A DNA stretch of 64,000 nucleotides from Candidatus Persebacteraceae bacterium Df01 (GTDB taxonomy: Bacteria; Pseudomonadota; Gammaproteobacteria; Tethybacterales; Persebacteraceae): assembly GCA_030386295.1 (NCBI GenBank), contig JANQAO010000003.1, positions 391,907 to 455,906 on the forward strand. The letters run 5' to 3'. The notes beneath the pieces are model-generated. The model did not search any database and was not told where the DNA came from. It saw only the letters and a list, made by a program, of their open reading frames with translations. The stretch's first letter is position 1; every line of letters begins with the position of its first letter. The translations under genes were made by a program, and so were the position numbers. Positions 44,010 to 54,434 of this stretch are shown here, one piece after another.

Positions 44010-44909
44010 ATGTCTCATTTTAACGTTAGAGGAAGCATTGTCGCCATTGTCACCCCCATGCGAGAGGATGACAGTGTAGACAATGAAGCACTCAAAAAGC
44101 TTCTCGTTTGGCATCTCGAATCACAAACGCAAGCAATTGTAGCAGCCGGAACTACAGGAGAATCTCCGACGCTCAGCATGAAAGAAAACCAGAGGCTAAT
44201 CGCTGACACTGTTCAATGGAGTAGCGGACGTATTCCGATTATCGCCGGCGTCGGTAGCAATGCCACAGCAGAGGCAGTTTTACTTACCCGCCGTGCCGCC
44301 GCAGATGGAGCCAATGCTGGACTTTCTGTTATTCCCTATTACAATAATCCCACACAAGAAGGTCTGTTTCGCCATTTTTCTACCGTCGCTAATTGTTCAG
44401 ATATGCCAATTATCATTTACGACGTGCCTGGTCGCTGCGTGGCCAGCATTAATACTGACACACTGGAACGACTAGCTCAGCATCCCAATATTATCGGCAT
44501 TAAAGACGCCACCGGTAATCAAAGCCTCGCCAAAGAGCGCTTTTTAGCGTTGCCTGAAAATTTTCTTTTTTATAGTGGCAATGACAGCACGGCATGCGCT
44601 TATATGCTTACTGGCGGACATGGCGTTATTTCTGTCACCGCCAATGTCGCGCCCCTGCAAATGCAACAGATGTCTGCCGCCGCGCTTGCCGGCGATGTTC
44701 ACGGTGCCAATGCTAAAGATGCTCACCTACAACCCTTTCACCTAGCACAAGGAATAGAAAGCAATCCTATTCCAGTTAAGTGGGTGTTGGCCGACGAAGG
44801 GCGCATTGCTCCTACCATTCGTCTACCCCTAATCCCTCTTGCAGAACGCTACCATGAAACCGTGCGGCAAGCAGTAATAGCAAGCCGACAGACAACATTG
44901 AGGAGTTAA
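44010..44909 (+). CDS. dapA: 4-hydroxy-tetrahydrodipicolinate synthase
   Basis: A 299-aa TIM-barrel aldolase starting lysine and diaminopimelate synthesis. Schiff-base K165 (IIGIKDATG), Y137 (IIYDVPGR) and TTGESPTL with T48/T49; all lie four residues beyond the E. coli positions. The ATG at 44010 is preferred to the TTG at 44001. Four bases before bamC, the usual pair. Confidence 0.96.
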   Translation: MSHFNVRGSIVAIVTPMREDDSVDNEALKKLLVWHLESQTQAIVAAGTTGESPTLSMKENQRLIADTVQWSSGRIPIIAGVGSNATAEAVLLTRRAAADGANAGLSVIPYYNNPTQEGLFRHFSTVANCSDMPIIIYDVPGRCVASINTDTLERLAQHPNIIGIKDATGNQSLAKERFLALPENFLFYSGNDSTACAYMLTGGHGVISVTANVAPLQMQQMSAAALAGDVHGANAKDAHLQPFHLAQGIESNPIPVKWVLADEGRIAPTIRLPLIPLAERYHETVRQAVIASRQTTLRS

Positions 44910-44912
44910 CTC

Positions 44913-46019
44913 GTGCAAAAAAAAATCATCCCCGTTCTCCTACTGCCACTTATGCTAAGTAGCTGCCTCAATTTGGATTCATCACCAGTGGAAGATATTA
45001 TCGCTGGGCGCAAAGTAAAATATGAACGTGAGGAATATCAAGAAAGTAAAGAGCTACAATATCCGCCCGATATTATTACCGACGCCAGACAAGTAGAATC
45101 ACAACTGCTTAGTGAGTACCGAATTGCTTCGGTGCCAACCATTATTACCGAAGAAAACGAAGTACCGCTGGATAGCGAACACAAAGTATCTTACCAACGT
45201 GACGGTAATTTACGCTGGATTAATGTAGATTTAAGTGCTGGGGAAACTTGGGTCAGAATAAATAATTTTTGGAAAGATCTCGGTTTTCCATTGTACAAAG
45301 AAGATCCTCGGCTAGGCACGATTGAAACCGACTGGCTGGACTTACGTCAAGATGTCGCCTCCCCCGGGCTGGGATCGCTTTTGGACAACATTCTCAATCG
45401 GGTACGCGATAGCGGTAAGCGTGACAAATTTGTCACTCGGATAGAAGGTAGTGACGAGCAAAGCTCGGTATTCATTGCTCACCGCCACCTTGCTGCGCAA
45501 TTTAACAAAGATGGTTTTTTTAGTAACTATGAACCGTTACCTGCCGACGCCCAACTAGAAGCTGAAATGTTGCGGAGAATGATGATTTACTTTGCTGGTG
45601 GGGATAAAAATGAAATTATTACCGAAGAAATCGCTACCGCCGAAGCAATTGAAAAAGACTATGTGCTAGAAGAAACACAATTGCGTATCAAAAAAACACT
45701 AGAAGAGTCGTGGTTGTTAGTTCGTATTGGGCTAGACCGAGGCGGATTCACCATTAACGACCGCGATTATGTTGAGCTCGCCTATTACATCAGCCACAGC
45801 GGCGGCCCAGAAAGTAACAAAATTTTCAGTAAGGTGGAAACCAGTTTTTTCAATAAGCTATTCGGCGAAGAAAAACCCATCTTGCGTGACATCAAACTCA
45901 CACTTAGAGGTGATGGTAATGACACCATTGTGGAAGTATTAGCCGATGACGATGACGGAGATTTGACCGTAGCACAATCTTCCGTTTTGTTAGAATTAAT
46001 CAGTATTAATCTTCCCTAA
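44913..46019 (+). CDS. bamC: Outer membrane assembly lipoprotein BamC
   Basis: A 368-aa lipoprotein of the BAM complex. Signal peptide ends at lipobox LSSC with C18 lipidated; an extended N-terminal stretch (residues 20-85) then leads to two helix-grip domains (around 95-200 and 230-365). Sequence is weakly conserved; the call rests on length, layout and place after dapA. GTG start. Confidence 0.86.
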   Translation: MQKKIIPVLLLPLMLSSCLNLDSSPVEDIIAGRKVKYEREEYQESKELQYPPDIITDARQVESQLLSEYRIASVPTIITEENEVPLDSEHKVSYQRDGNLRWINVDLSAGETWVRINNFWKDLGFPLYKEDPRLGTIETDWLDLRQDVASPGLGSLLDNILNRVRDSGKRDKFVTRIEGSDEQSSVFIAHRHLAAQFNKDGFFSNYEPLPADAQLEAEMLRRMMIYFAGGDKNEIITEEIATAEAIEKDYVLEETQLRIKKTLEESWLLVRIGLDRGGFTINDRDYVELAYYISHSGGPESNKIFSKVETSFFNKLFGEEKPILRDIKLTLRGDGNDTIVEVLADDDDGDLTVAQSSVLLELISINLP

Positions 46020-46030
46020 CTATTCTCCGC

Positions 46031-46807
46031 ATGCGTTTTTGTTGTCTGGGCAGCGGTTCCGGCGGCAACGCTTATGTTGTTGAGCACACCAACACCACAC
46101 TGCTCGTAGATTGCGGTTTCTCTTTAACCGATCTTAAAAAACGTCTAGCAGCGCGTTTTTTGAGCCTTTCTGAAATCACTGCCGTCATCATTAGCCATGA
46201 GCATGGTGACCACGTCAAATGTCTTAATTTTCTGTTGAAGGAAACGGTAAAACCCGTTTACATGACTGCTGGCACCGCACAAGCGATTAGCTTTAATGGC
46301 AACTGGACTCGCTTGCAGGCGGGAACTATTACATCTATTGGTGATTTACAACTGTTGCCCGTCACTGTGCCGCATGATGCTGCAGAGCCGGTACAATTTG
46401 TTTTTGATAACGGCAGTCAACGGCTAGGATTGTTTACTGATTTGGGACACGTGACGACAGCGGTACGCAACGCCTGCCATAATTTACATGCGCTTATTGT
46501 CGAATACAATTATGCGGCAGATTTACTCGCCGCCAATCACCGCTATCCTCAACGCACCAAGGCACGCATCGCTGGACGACTCGGACATTTAGAAAACTCC
46601 GCCACCGCCGAGTTAATTAGTCAAATTCAACACCCTCAACTTAAACACGTGGTAGCCGCTCACTTAAGCGCCCATAACAACACTAAAACGCGAGTAATTC
46701 AATCATTAAGTGCTGTTGCCAATGGCATTGCCACCCATATTGCCGACCAGCAAGAAGGCGTTGGATGGCTGAATATTATTAATCGACCGTATCACCCATT
46801 GACATAA
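46031..46807 (+). CDS. Metallo-beta-lactamase-fold protein (YycJ-like)
   Basis: A 258-aa cytoplasmic hydrolase. Seen: LGSGSGGNAYVVE, HEHGDH with H56, H58, D60, H61, and LFTDLGHVT. YycJ-type proteins are suggested to act as 5'-exonucleases; no substrate can be told here. It follows dapA-bamC closely, a common order, and its last 29 bp overlap the convergent pilT. Confidence 0.85.
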   Translation: MRFCCLGSGSGGNAYVVEHTNTTLLVDCGFSLTDLKKRLAARFLSLSEITAVIISHEHGDHVKCLNFLLKETVKPVYMTAGTAQAISFNGNWTRLQAGTITSIGDLQLLPVTVPHDAAEPVQFVFDNGSQRLGLFTDLGHVTTAVRNACHNLHALIVEYNYAADLLAANHRYPQRTKARIAGRLGHLENSATAELISQIQHPQLKHVVAAHLSAHNNTKTRVIQSLSAVANGIATHIADQQEGVGWLNIINRPYHPLT

Positions 46808-47843
46808 AGTCTTCTTTTTTCACAGCCAGCCTCAGTGCAGTTTCTTTTTCAATTACCCCTTCGTTTACTAGCCGTTTCAAATCTTGGTCCAGTGTTTGCA
46901 TACCAATATTTTGTCCCGTCTGAATTGCTGAATACATTTGTGGCACTTTGTTTTCGCGAATGAGATTGCGAATTGGCTGATTTGCAATCATAATTTCATG
47001 AGCCGCCACACGACCGCCACTTACTTTTTTGAGCAGCGTCTGAGAAATTACGGCACGCAAACTTTCTGACAACATGGAACGAATCATTTCTTTCTCGCCA
47101 GACGGAAACACGTCAATCACACGGTCAATAGTTTTGGCGGCCGAACTGGTATGCAATGTGCCAAAAACCAAGTGTCCAGTTTCTGCCGCCGTTAATGCTA
47201 AACCGATAGTCTCCGGATCACGCATTTCGCCAACAAGGATGATATCCGGATCTTCCCGCAGTGCGGCACGCAAAGAAGCAGCAAAACTTTTGGTGTGAGC
47301 GCTAACTTCGCGCTGGTTAATCAATGATTTATTGGGTTTATGAACAAATTCCACTGGGTCTTCAACCGTAAGAATGTGTTCTTTTCTGGTCATATTGATT
47401 TCATTAATCATTGCTGCCAGCGTAGTAGATTTACCCGAACCGGTGGGTCCAGTAACTAACACGATACCACGTGGCTGTTGAGAGATAGCTTTAAATATTT
47501 CCGGCGCTTTGAGATCTTCCAGACTCAATATTTTAGTCGGAATGGTTCGGCAAATAATGCCCGGGCCACGCGTTTGTTCAAACAAATTAACCCGGAAACG
47601 CGCTGTTTCTCCAAGTTGGTACGACAAGTCAAAATCCCAAATTTCTCTAAAAATGTTGTACTGCTCTTCGTTTGTTATTTCCTTAATCATCGCATACACT
47701 TCCTCAGAGGAAAGTGGCGGCGAGTCAATCGCCTCAACTTCACCCGAAATTCGCACCATTGGTGGTAGCCCACTGGAAATATGCAAGTCAGAAGCGTCGC
47801 TGCCAACCGTAAATTCGAGCAACTCGGTAATGGTGATAGTCAT
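46779..47843 (-). CDS. pilT: Type IV pilus retraction ATPase
   Basis: A 354-aa hexameric ATPase that pulls pili in for twitching and DNA uptake. Seen: SDASDLHISSGLPPM, Walker A TGPTGSGKSTT, Asp box ILTVEDPVEFVH, Walker B LREDPDIILVGEMRD, His box GTLHTSSAAKTIDR, and AIRNLIRE-like IRNLIRENKVPQM. Closer to PilT than PilU. No other pilus gene is here. Divergent from yggS over 62 bp. Confidence 0.95.
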   Translation of the reverse strand: MTITITELLEFTVGSDASDLHISSGLPPMVRISGEVEAIDSPPLSSEEVYAMIKEITNEEQYNIFREIWDFDLSYQLGETARFRVNLFEQTRGPGIICRTIPTKILSLEDLKAPEIFKAISQQPRGIVLVTGPTGSGKSTTLAAMINEINMTRKEHILTVEDPVEFVHKPNKSLINQREVSAHTKSFAASLRAALREDPDIILVGEMRDPETIGLALTAAETGHLVFGTLHTSSAAKTIDRVIDVFPSGEKEMIRSMLSESLRAVISQTLLKKVSGGRVAAHEIMIANQPIRNLIRENKVPQMYSAIQTGQNIGMQTLDQDLKRLVNEGVIEKETALRLAVKKEDFMSMGDTVD

Positions 47844-47905
47844 AAAGTGTTCCTTTTTGATTTAATACGTAAAAAACGGGCGTATGAACCTCCCAATAGA
47901 ATTAT

Positions 47906-48592
47906 ATGAAAAATATTGATGAAAGCGTAAAACACTTGTTGCAACAAGTCAAAGAAGCGGCAATTGCCGCAGGACGAGATCCAAAAGAGGTGACCGTCAT
48001 CGGCGTAAGCAAAACTATTGAAGAAAACCATGTGCGCGAGGCAGCCGCCGCGGGAATCGCAAATATGGGAGAAAATTATGTGCAAGAAAGTCTTGCCAAA
48101 ATTCAACAATTAAAAAATTTACCTATTACCTGGCACTTTATCGGTCACTTACAGCGTAATAAAGCCAGTCATGTTGCCCGCCGATTTGACTGGGTGCACA
48201 CTGTTGACAATCTGCCTTTAGCAGAAAAATTATCCACCGCACGTAAAAATTTACCCCAGTTGAACATTTGTTTACAAGTAAATATTGATGTTGATGATAA
48301 TAAGCACGGCCTGCCTCGCGAAGAAGCGTTGGAATTAGCACAAGCCGTTGTCTCCCTACCTCACTTAACCCTACGTGGGCTCATGACAATTCCTCGCCAA
48401 GGGACGCGTAATAGCGAGCCTTATCGCGAATTGGCAGCTTTACGAGGTGAAATTGAGCTTCGCTGCGGGATAAAACTAGACACCCTCTCCATGGGAATGA
48501 GTGGAGATTTCAAACAAGCGATTGCCGCCGGAGCCACTCATATACGGGTGGGAACGGCAATTTTTGGAAAAAGAGAACAGAAAAACACATGA
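47906..48592 (+). CDS. yggS: PLP homeostasis protein YggS
   Basis: A 228-aa alanine-racemase-like barrel that binds PLP without known catalysis. K near residue 36 (VIGVSKTI), FIGHLQRNKA, VNIDVDDNKHGL and LSMGMSGDFKQAI. Overlaps proC by ATGA. The pilT-yggS-proC order is widespread in gamma- and betaproteobacteria. Confidence 0.94.
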   Translation: MKNIDESVKHLLQQVKEAAIAAGRDPKEVTVIGVSKTIEENHVREAAAAGIANMGENYVQESLAKIQQLKNLPITWHFIGHLQRNKASHVARRFDWVHTVDNLPLAEKLSTARKNLPQLNICLQVNIDVDDNKHGLPREEALELAQAVVSLPHLTLRGLMTIPRQGTRNSEPYRELAALRGEIELRCGIKLDTLSMGMSGDFKQAIAAGATHIRVGTAIFGKREQKNT

Positions 48593-49395
48593 ATACAACA
48601 ATCGCTTTTGTTGGTGGAGGCCACATGACCGCCGCACTCGTTGGCGGATTAGTGAAAACTCACCCCGCTGCCAATATTTACATCGCCGACCGCAATGATG
48701 GTAAACGTACCCATTTGCACACAAAATTTGGCGTAACCACGGTAACCGCACAAGCCGATCTACCGGCAAACATTGATTTGTTGGTGTTATCGGTCAAGCC
48801 GACAGACATGCAACCAGTGTGTGAACAAGCGCAAGCAGCGACAATTGTCAGCGTTGCAGCCGGCTTACGCTTAGCCAACATGGAACAATGGTTCTCTTCG
48901 CCACCGACGATGCTGGTGCGCGCTATGCCTAACACTCCAGCCGCTGTCGGTTATGGCATGACTGCCTGCTATGCCCGTCCACCGGCGACGACATCCACCC
49001 TCGTTAATAGCTTGTTTTCCGCAGTAGGAGATGTGGTGTGGACTGAAAATGAATCTCTCTTGGATACCATCACCGCAATTTCTGGTAGCGGACCGGCCTA
49101 TATATATTATTTTTTGGAAGCTTTGGAAGAAGCTGCAATAGTAATGGGCATACCACCTCAAATGGCAAGACGCTTAGCAATTCAAACCCTCCGTGGTGGC
49201 GGTGAAATGGCGCGGCTCACAGAGACAACACCCGCAGAATTACGCCATGCAGTAGCCTTAAAAGGCGGCGTTACTGAACGTGCCATTAACGTAATGGAAG
49301 AAAAACAACTAAAAAAAATCATTAAGACAGCCATCCAATCCGCTCGGACTCGTGCTCAACAAATCGGCGACGAACTACAATCTAAAGATAATTAA
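48589..49395 (+). CDS. proC: Pyrroline-5-carboxylate reductase
   Basis: A 268-aa NAD(P)H reductase for the last step of proline synthesis. Seen: IAFVGGGHMTAALVGGL, LSVKPTDM, MPNTPAAVGYGMTA, the ISGSGPAYIYYFLEALEEAA core (read in parts) and TPAELRHAVALKGGVTERAI (family TSPGGTT motif changed to ALKGGVT). Confidence 0.95.
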   Translation: MNTTIAFVGGGHMTAALVGGLVKTHPAANIYIADRNDGKRTHLHTKFGVTTVTAQADLPANIDLLVLSVKPTDMQPVCEQAQAATIVSVAAGLRLANMEQWFSSPPTMLVRAMPNTPAAVGYGMTACYARPPATTSTLVNSLFSAVGDVVWTENESLLDTITAISGSGPAYIYYFLEALEEAAIVMGIPPQMARRLAIQTLRGGGEMARLTETTPAELRHAVALKGGVTERAINVMEEKQLKKIIKTAIQSARTRAQQIGDELQSKDN

Positions 49396-49518
49396 TTTAT
49401 AAAATATAGCTCTTTCAATTATTTATAGATTGATTTGGACGAAAAACTTCATTAACGAACAATAACTATTGAGTTCAAGAATGCCTGTATTCTTGCAGAT
49501 TAATAACCGGAAGAAATT

Positions 49519-49554
49519 AAAAAACGGCTATTTTCTGCGTGAAGGTACTCACTC
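49519..49554. repeat. Intergenic element, copy A
   Basis: AAAAAACGGCTATTTTCTGC followed by GTGAAGGTACTCACTC. It resembles a segment at 62758-62795 and lies between convergent proC and metK. The rest of 49396-49653 shows nothing else I can name. Confidence 0.35.
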
Positions 49555-49653
49555 GGTAATAATATTGCTTTTTATTCTTACTGATTTAGCGTTTGACTAT
49601 TCCCTACCCACCAAAAGCCTGCCTTACGCTATTCAATTCCGATCAGCGATAAA

Positions 49654-50835
49654 TTAGCGCAAATCATCCAAAAGTCCTATAGCCTCCCAGGTAAATAATC
49701 CATCAGCATCGTCACGACCAAAATGACCGTAGGCGGCAGCAGGTTGATATATGGGATTCCACAAGTTCAGCCGCTCAATAATTCCGCTGGGAGTTAAGTC
49801 AAAACGCTCACGCACCAAAATCGCCAGCTTCTCATCATCACCACTGCCACGCGTATCAATCATCACACTAACTGGTTCGGCAACGCCAATCGCGTAAGCA
49901 GCTTGAATTTGGCACACGTTTGCCAAGCCTGCGGCAACAATATTTTTGGCAATATGGCGTAACGCATAAGCAGCGGAACGGTCTACCTTGGTCGGATCCT
50001 TACCCGAAAAAGCCCCACCACCGTGTGGTGCAGCACCGCCATAAGTATCCACAATAATTTTGCGTCCAGTCAGGCCACAATCAGCTGCAGGGCCTCCCAG
50101 AACGAACAATCCAGTAGGATTAATGTGAAAGGCACAATCAGTAGCAAGCAATTGTGGGCTAATGACAGGCTTGATAATTTCTTCAATTACCGCTTCGCGA
50201 ATACGCTGATCATTGACAATTACCGTTTTACCGTTAATTTCTGGCGCATGCTGGGTAGACAATACCACCGCTTCCACCTGCGTGGGAACACCGTTTTGAT
50301 AGCGCACAGATACCTGCGACTTGGCATCCGGCCGCAACCAAGGCAAGCGACCACTACGGCGCACTTCATCATGACGACGCATCAAACGGTGCGACAAATC
50401 AATCGGCAATGGCATCAACGACGGTGTCTCACGACAAGCGTAGCCAAACATAATACCCTGGTCGCCAGCACCTAGTTTGTCAACGCCCATAGCGATGTCA
50501 ACGGACTGCCTCCCTAAATAATTTTCAATAATGCAAGTATTGCCATCAAACCCGTAATCAGAATGGTTATAACCGATGTGGTTAATCACATCACGAACAA
50601 TGCTTTCGACATCAGCTAACTCCGTACTGGCACGCACTTCACCAGCAAGAATGACGCGCTTGCCAATTGCCGAATCACCGTCACCCTTTACTAACGTTTC
50701 ACAAGCGACACGTGAAAGCATACCCTCATCGTCTTGGCGCAAAATAGCATCCAACAAGGCATCAGATATCTGGTCAGCAATTTTATCAGGGTGACCAGCG
50801 GAAACGGATTCGGATGTGAACAGATAATTTTTCAC
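49654..50835 (-). CDS. metK: S-adenosylmethionine synthetase
   Basis: A 393-aa enzyme that makes SAM from methionine and ATP. Seen: [22 protein letters not shown] opening (in parts), [33 protein letters not shown] and [19 protein letters not shown] (each in part). The start is GTG at 50835 with GGGGA upstream; the open frame to 51222 runs through the ABC gene on the other strand and is not coding. A hairpin covers the ribosome site. Divergent from the ABC exporter. Confidence 0.96.
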   Translation of the reverse strand: MKNYLFTSESVSAGHPDKIADQISDALLDAILRQDDEGMLSRVACETLVKGDGDSAIGKRVILAGEVRASTELADVESIVRDVINHIGYNHSDYGFDGNTCIIENYLGRQSVDIAMGVDKLGAGDQGIMFGYACRETPSLMPLPIDLSHRLMRRHDEVRRSGRLPWLRPDAKSQVSVRYQNGVPTQVEAVVLSTQHAPEINGKTVIVNDQRIREAVIEEIIKPVISPQLLATDCAFHINPTGLFVLGGPAADCGLTGRKIIVDTYGGAAPHGGGAFSGKDPTKVDRSAAYALRHIAKNIVAAGLANVCQIQAAYAIGVAEPVSVMIDTRGSGDDEKLAILVRERFDLTPSGIIERLNLWNPIYQPAAAYGHFGRDDADGLFTWEAIGLLDDLR

Positions 50836-50841
50836 TCTATT

Positions 50842-50860
50842 TCCCCAATCAAAAATGGGA
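50842..50860 (-). promoter_or_regulatory. Hairpin covering the metK ribosome site
   Basis: In the metK leader, TCCCA pairs with TGGGGA (one bulged G) around TTTTTGAT; the 3' arm is the Shine-Dalgarno. Such a small stem could lower or gate metK translation. I found no fit to a SAM riboswitch family by eye. Confidence 0.35.
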
Positions 50861-50938
50861 GATTCTAACAAACAACAGCGAAAACAAGGTGCAACGTTGT
50901 GGCAGTCAATTTTATAATAAGCGTAGAATCTAATATTT

Positions 50939-52744
50939 ATGTCGTCTGCCAATTCTGCCGTTCCCACACGCTCTACGTTCGCAACATTGGCCACCTTTTG
51001 GCCATATTTATGGCCTTCAAACGATACCATCTTGCGTCGCCGCGCTATTATCGCTTTATTCCTACTGTTTTTACAACAAATAACGGCATTAGCGGTAGCC
51101 CCACTATTGGGAAAAGCGGTGGACGTGGTCGGAAGTAGCACATTTGGTATGGGACTACTGGCGACGGTTATCGGTGGCTTTGTGGTCGCCCGCCTGCTAC
51201 AACAGATATTTGACGAACTCAAACATTATGTTTTTGCCCGCGTTGCCCAACGCGCCATCCGTTCGCTGGCATTAAAAACATTTCGTCACTTGCATGCGTT
51301 GTCACTGCGTTTTCATCTGGATAGGCAGACTGGTGGTCTGTCACGAGTAGTTGAGCGCGGCGTTAAAAGCATTGAATTACTACTGACTTTTGCAGCCTTT
51401 CACATTTTTCCAACACTGCTCGGCATTGTGCTGGTTTGCGGTGTGCTGTGGTGGAAGTTTGACTGGCGCTTTGCACTAGTATCGTTCGTTACTCTCATCG
51501 GCTATGCCATTTATACCATCTGGATAACTGAATGGCGATTGAAATTTCGACGGCGCATGAACGCTGCGGACGAAAAAGCGAATACGCGCGCTATAGACAG
51601 CCTACTCAATTATGAAACCGTTAAATATTTTGGGGCAGAAGAAAAAGAAGCGACGCGCTATGAAAAAACCTTGCGTGTCTACGAAGATGCTGCAATAAAA
51701 AATCGCACATCATTGTCACTACTTAATATTGGACAAGGGTTGCTCATCGCCTGCGGTTTGTTTGTGGTAATGATGCTGGCAGGCATAGGTGTCGCCGAAG
51801 AGCGATATACACCGGGCGATTTCGTTGTGGTGTACAGCTACATTTTGCAACTCTATCTACCGCTTAATTTTTTAGGATCGGTATATCGTGAAATCCGCCA
51901 GGCGGTAACCGATATGGACAGGATGTTTTCATTGTTGGATGAAAAACAAGAAGTTTTTGATCTCCCAGGCGCGCCAGCATTTATTCCCGCTGGCGGCGCG
52001 ATTGAATTTCGTAATGTTCGTTTCGGCTACGGGCGCGGCGACGTGCTGAACGGCGTGTCTTTTACAGTGGCGGCGGGGAATAAAGTAGCTATTGTTGGCC
52101 CTTCCGGTTCGGGCAAATCCACCATCGCACGACTGCTGTTTCGCTTTTATGATCCACAAAACGGCACCATTTTGATTGACGACCAAGATATTCGCCTTTG
52201 CCGACAGGATTCGGTCCGCGCTGCCATTGGTGTAGTACCGCAAGATTCGGTGCTGTTTAACGACACGTTACTCCACAATATACGCTATGGTCATTTTCAG
52301 GCATCTTCAGAAAATATTTCTAGGGCAGCACAACAGGCGGCGATTGACACATTTATTAATACGCTACCTGAAGGTTATGACACTATTGTCGGCGAACGCG
52401 GACTCAAATTGTCCGGCGGTGAAAAACAGCGAGTGGCGATTGCGCGGGCAATCCTCAAAAATCCTGTAATTTGCGTGTTTGACGAAGCTACCAGCGCTTT
52501 GGATTCACTGACTGAAAAAAGCATCCAACAAGCAATGAGTACGGTCTCCAGTACCCGTACCACGTTGGTTATCGCTCATCGCCTATCCACGGTAGCAGAC
52601 GCTGATGAAATTTTTGTGTTGTCAGCAGGGCAAATTATTGAACACGGACAACATGAGCAGTTGTTGGCACAAAATGGCTTGTATACCGCTATGTGGCAGC
52701 AACAGCGCGATGACAGTGAACTGCAACATAACAAAGATATTTAG
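50939..52744 (+). CDS. ATM1-type ABC exporter (half-transporter)
   Basis: A 601-aa protein with an N-terminal six-helix membrane domain and C-terminal ATPase. Signature of the ATM1/HMT1 group: [21 protein letters not shown] (in part). ATPase motifs: Walker [24 protein letters not shown], Walker [15 protein letters not shown]-loop IAHRLSTV. Relatives export glutathione-linked metal or persulfide compounds. A TATAAT lies 20 bp before the ATG. Its stop overlaps murU on the opposite strand by 4 bp. Confidence 0.92.
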   Translation: MSSANSAVPTRSTFATLATFWPYLWPSNDTILRRRAIIALFLLFLQQITALAVAPLLGKAVDVVGSSTFGMGLLATVIGGFVVARLLQQIFDELKHYVFARVAQRAIRSLALKTFRHLHALSLRFHLDRQTGGLSRVVERGVKSIELLLTFAAFHIFPTLLGIVLVCGVLWWKFDWRFALVSFVTLIGYAIYTIWITEWRLKFRRRMNAADEKANTRAIDSLLNYETVKYFGAEEKEATRYEKTLRVYEDAAIKNRTSLSLLNIGQGLLIACGLFVVMMLAGIGVAEERYTPGDFVVVYSYILQLYLPLNFLGSVYREIRQAVTDMDRMFSLLDEKQEVFDLPGAPAFIPAGGAIEFRNVRFGYGRGDVLNGVSFTVAAGNKVAIVGPSGSGKSTIARLLFRFYDPQNGTILIDDQDIRLCRQDSVRAAIGVVPQDSVLFNDTLLHNIRYGHFQASSENISRAAQQAAIDTFINTLPEGYDTIVGERGLKLSGGEKQRVAIARAILKNPVICVFDEATSALDSLTEKSIQQAMSTVSSTRTTLVIAHRLSTVADADEIFVLSAGQIIEHGQHEQLLAQNGLYTAMWQQQRDDSELQHNKDI

Positions 52745-53436
52745 CAGCCACTTTGCGAGACAGCGCGGCGTGCCGCTGCTAGAGACTCCGGCGTTCCGGT
52801 ATCGTGCCACAGCCCACCGTATATTTCACCATCTGCAAGCCGCTTAGCAATGGCAACTTTCAACAACGGCAACATAGCCTCCGGTTTGCCTATTTCTAAC
52901 CCACTAAACAACACCGGATGATACACGCCAATACCGCTGTACGTGTATGTGTTCACCGCAGGCGGTAGCAACAAGTTGCTTTTTTCCAACGAAAAATCGC
53001 CACGCGGATGCGCCGGCGGATTATCTACTAAAATCAAATGACAGCATTTGTCGGCAGGCAATCGTGGTAGGTGAGCAAAATCATAATCACAAATAATGTC
53101 AGTATTCACACATAGAAAAGGATCATCTGCTGCCAACAAGCCACGTGCCAATGCCAATTTAATCCCACCAGCAGTTTCCAAGGGCTCCTCTTCCACAGAA
53201 TAACGCAGGCGCACTCCAAAATCACTACCATCACCAAGTGATTGACAGATTTTGTCGCCCAAATGCGAAACGTTGATCGTTATATCAATAATTCCAGCCG
53301 CTTGTATTCGACATAAATGTCGTGAAATCAATGAATCGCCACCAACTTCTAATAGTGGTTTAGGAATAGTGTCAGTAAGCGGACGCAACCGAATGCCACG
53401 TCCGGCCGCCAAGAGCATTGCTTGCGAAATGCTCAT
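52741..53436 (-). CDS. murU: MurNAc-1-phosphate uridylyltransferase
   Basis: A 231-aa nucleotidyltransferase of cell-wall recycling: MurNAc-1-P plus UTP gives UDP-MurNAc. Seen: MLLAAGRGIRLRPLTDTIPKPLLEVGG (in parts), FLCVNTDIICDYD, and GLWHDTGTPESLAAA. Overlaps amgK by ATGA, which identifies it better than sequence alone, since the family also includes sugar-nucleotide enzymes. Confidence 0.92.
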   Translation of the reverse strand: MSISQAMLLAAGRGIRLRPLTDTIPKPLLEVGGDSLISRHLCRIQAAGIIDITINVSHLGDKICQSLGDGSDFGVRLRYSVEEEPLETAGGIKLALARGLLAADDPFLCVNTDIICDYDFAHLPRLPADKCCHLILVDNPPAHPRGDFSLEKSNLLLPPAVNTYTYSGIGVYHPVLFSGLEIGKPEAMLPLLKVAIAKRLADGEIYGGLWHDTGTPESLAAARRAVSQSGC

Positions 53437-54431
53437 GCTGACGGTGGTAGCGCGGTAGCCAAAGTACCCAACTGCGCCAATTCTGGAACTTCCTCACAAG
53501 CAACAAGTAAATGTTTTTGCACCAAGGGCATGTCAGATAAATAACCGACTTTGCCATCACGCTTGCACAACCGAGCAAAAATACCCAACACTTTGAGCGC
53601 ACGTTGAGCACCGACAATGTTAAAGTCCCGCCAATACTCGTCAAATTTTTCGGGCAACGCAAGGCCGGCGGTAACAGCACTGCGCCAATACGCGTACAGC
53701 CACGTTTGCTGTTGTTCACGCGGCCATTCAATGTACGCATCGCGCAACAATGACACCATATCATATGCCGCCGAACCAACAACCGCATCCTGAAAATCTA
53801 GCACTCCCGGATTGCGCGCGCCGGATAATCGCATTAAATTACGGGCGTGAAAATCTCGGTGTACAACAACTTGCGGCTGCATTAATATTTTTTCTACAAG
53901 CCAAGCCGCAGCGTCATCAAATATCTCACGCTGATGACCATTTAACGGCATTTGCCGGTACCGCGCACAATACCAATCAGGATACAGCATGAGTTCCGCC
54001 ATAAGCAAAGACGCATCATACGGTGGCGTGAGTCCACTGTCCGCCGACAACTGCTGCATAGTGATGAGTGTGCACCAAGCATCGGCGTACAGTTTGTCAG
54101 TGTCAACATTTTTTCGCAAACAATCAAGATACGTCGCATCACCAAAATCTTCCAACAGCGCCAGCCCTTGTACTTCATCGGCAGCGATAAGGGCAGGAAC
54201 GGAAATATCGGCTTCAGCAAAAAAACTACGAACACGTAAAAAACGCCCAATATCTTCAGGCGGTGGCGAATCCATCAAAATAAATGCTTGTTCACCAGCA
54301 TGCACGCGAAAATAACGGCGAAAACTGGCGTCGCCACAAAGCGGCACAACAGTGGCATTATCCAATACCTGTTGCACCCACGCCGTCAGACGACTATCTG
54401 CGGATGTTAGAATGTTTGCCTTTTTTCCCAT
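53433..54431 (-). CDS. amgK: Anomeric MurNAc/GlcNAc kinase
   Basis: A 332-aa aminoglycoside-phosphotransferase-fold kinase that puts phosphate on C1 of MurNAc. Seen: DASFRRYFRVH, FILMDSPPPED, catalytic VVHRDFHARNLM and metal VLDFQDAVVGSAAYD. Feeds MurU. This route bypasses the fosfomycin-sensitive step. Its start is 3 bp from the divergent lptD start, an arrangement of the amgK-murU-lptD region kept in many gammaproteobacteria. Confidence 0.94.
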   Translation of the reverse strand: MGKKANILTSADSRLTAWVQQVLDNATVVPLCGDASFRRYFRVHAGEQAFILMDSPPPEDIGRFLRVRSFFAEADISVPALIAADEVQGLALLEDFGDATYLDCLRKNVDTDKLYADAWCTLITMQQLSADSGLTPPYDASLLMAELMLYPDWYCARYRQMPLNGHQREIFDDAAAWLVEKILMQPQVVVHRDFHARNLMRLSGARNPGVLDFQDAVVGSAAYDMVSLLRDAYIEWPREQQQTWLYAYWRSAVTAGLALPEKFDEYWRDFNIVGAQRALKVLGIFARLCKRDGKVGYLSDMPLVQKHLLVACEEVPELAQLGTLATALPPSA

Positions 54432-54434
54432 TTT

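Noticed and set aside
50836..51222. Long N-terminal extension of metK
   Set aside because: The frame runs over the promoter and start of the opposite-strand ABC gene; the conserved metK N-terminus begins at GTG 50835 with a ribosome site.
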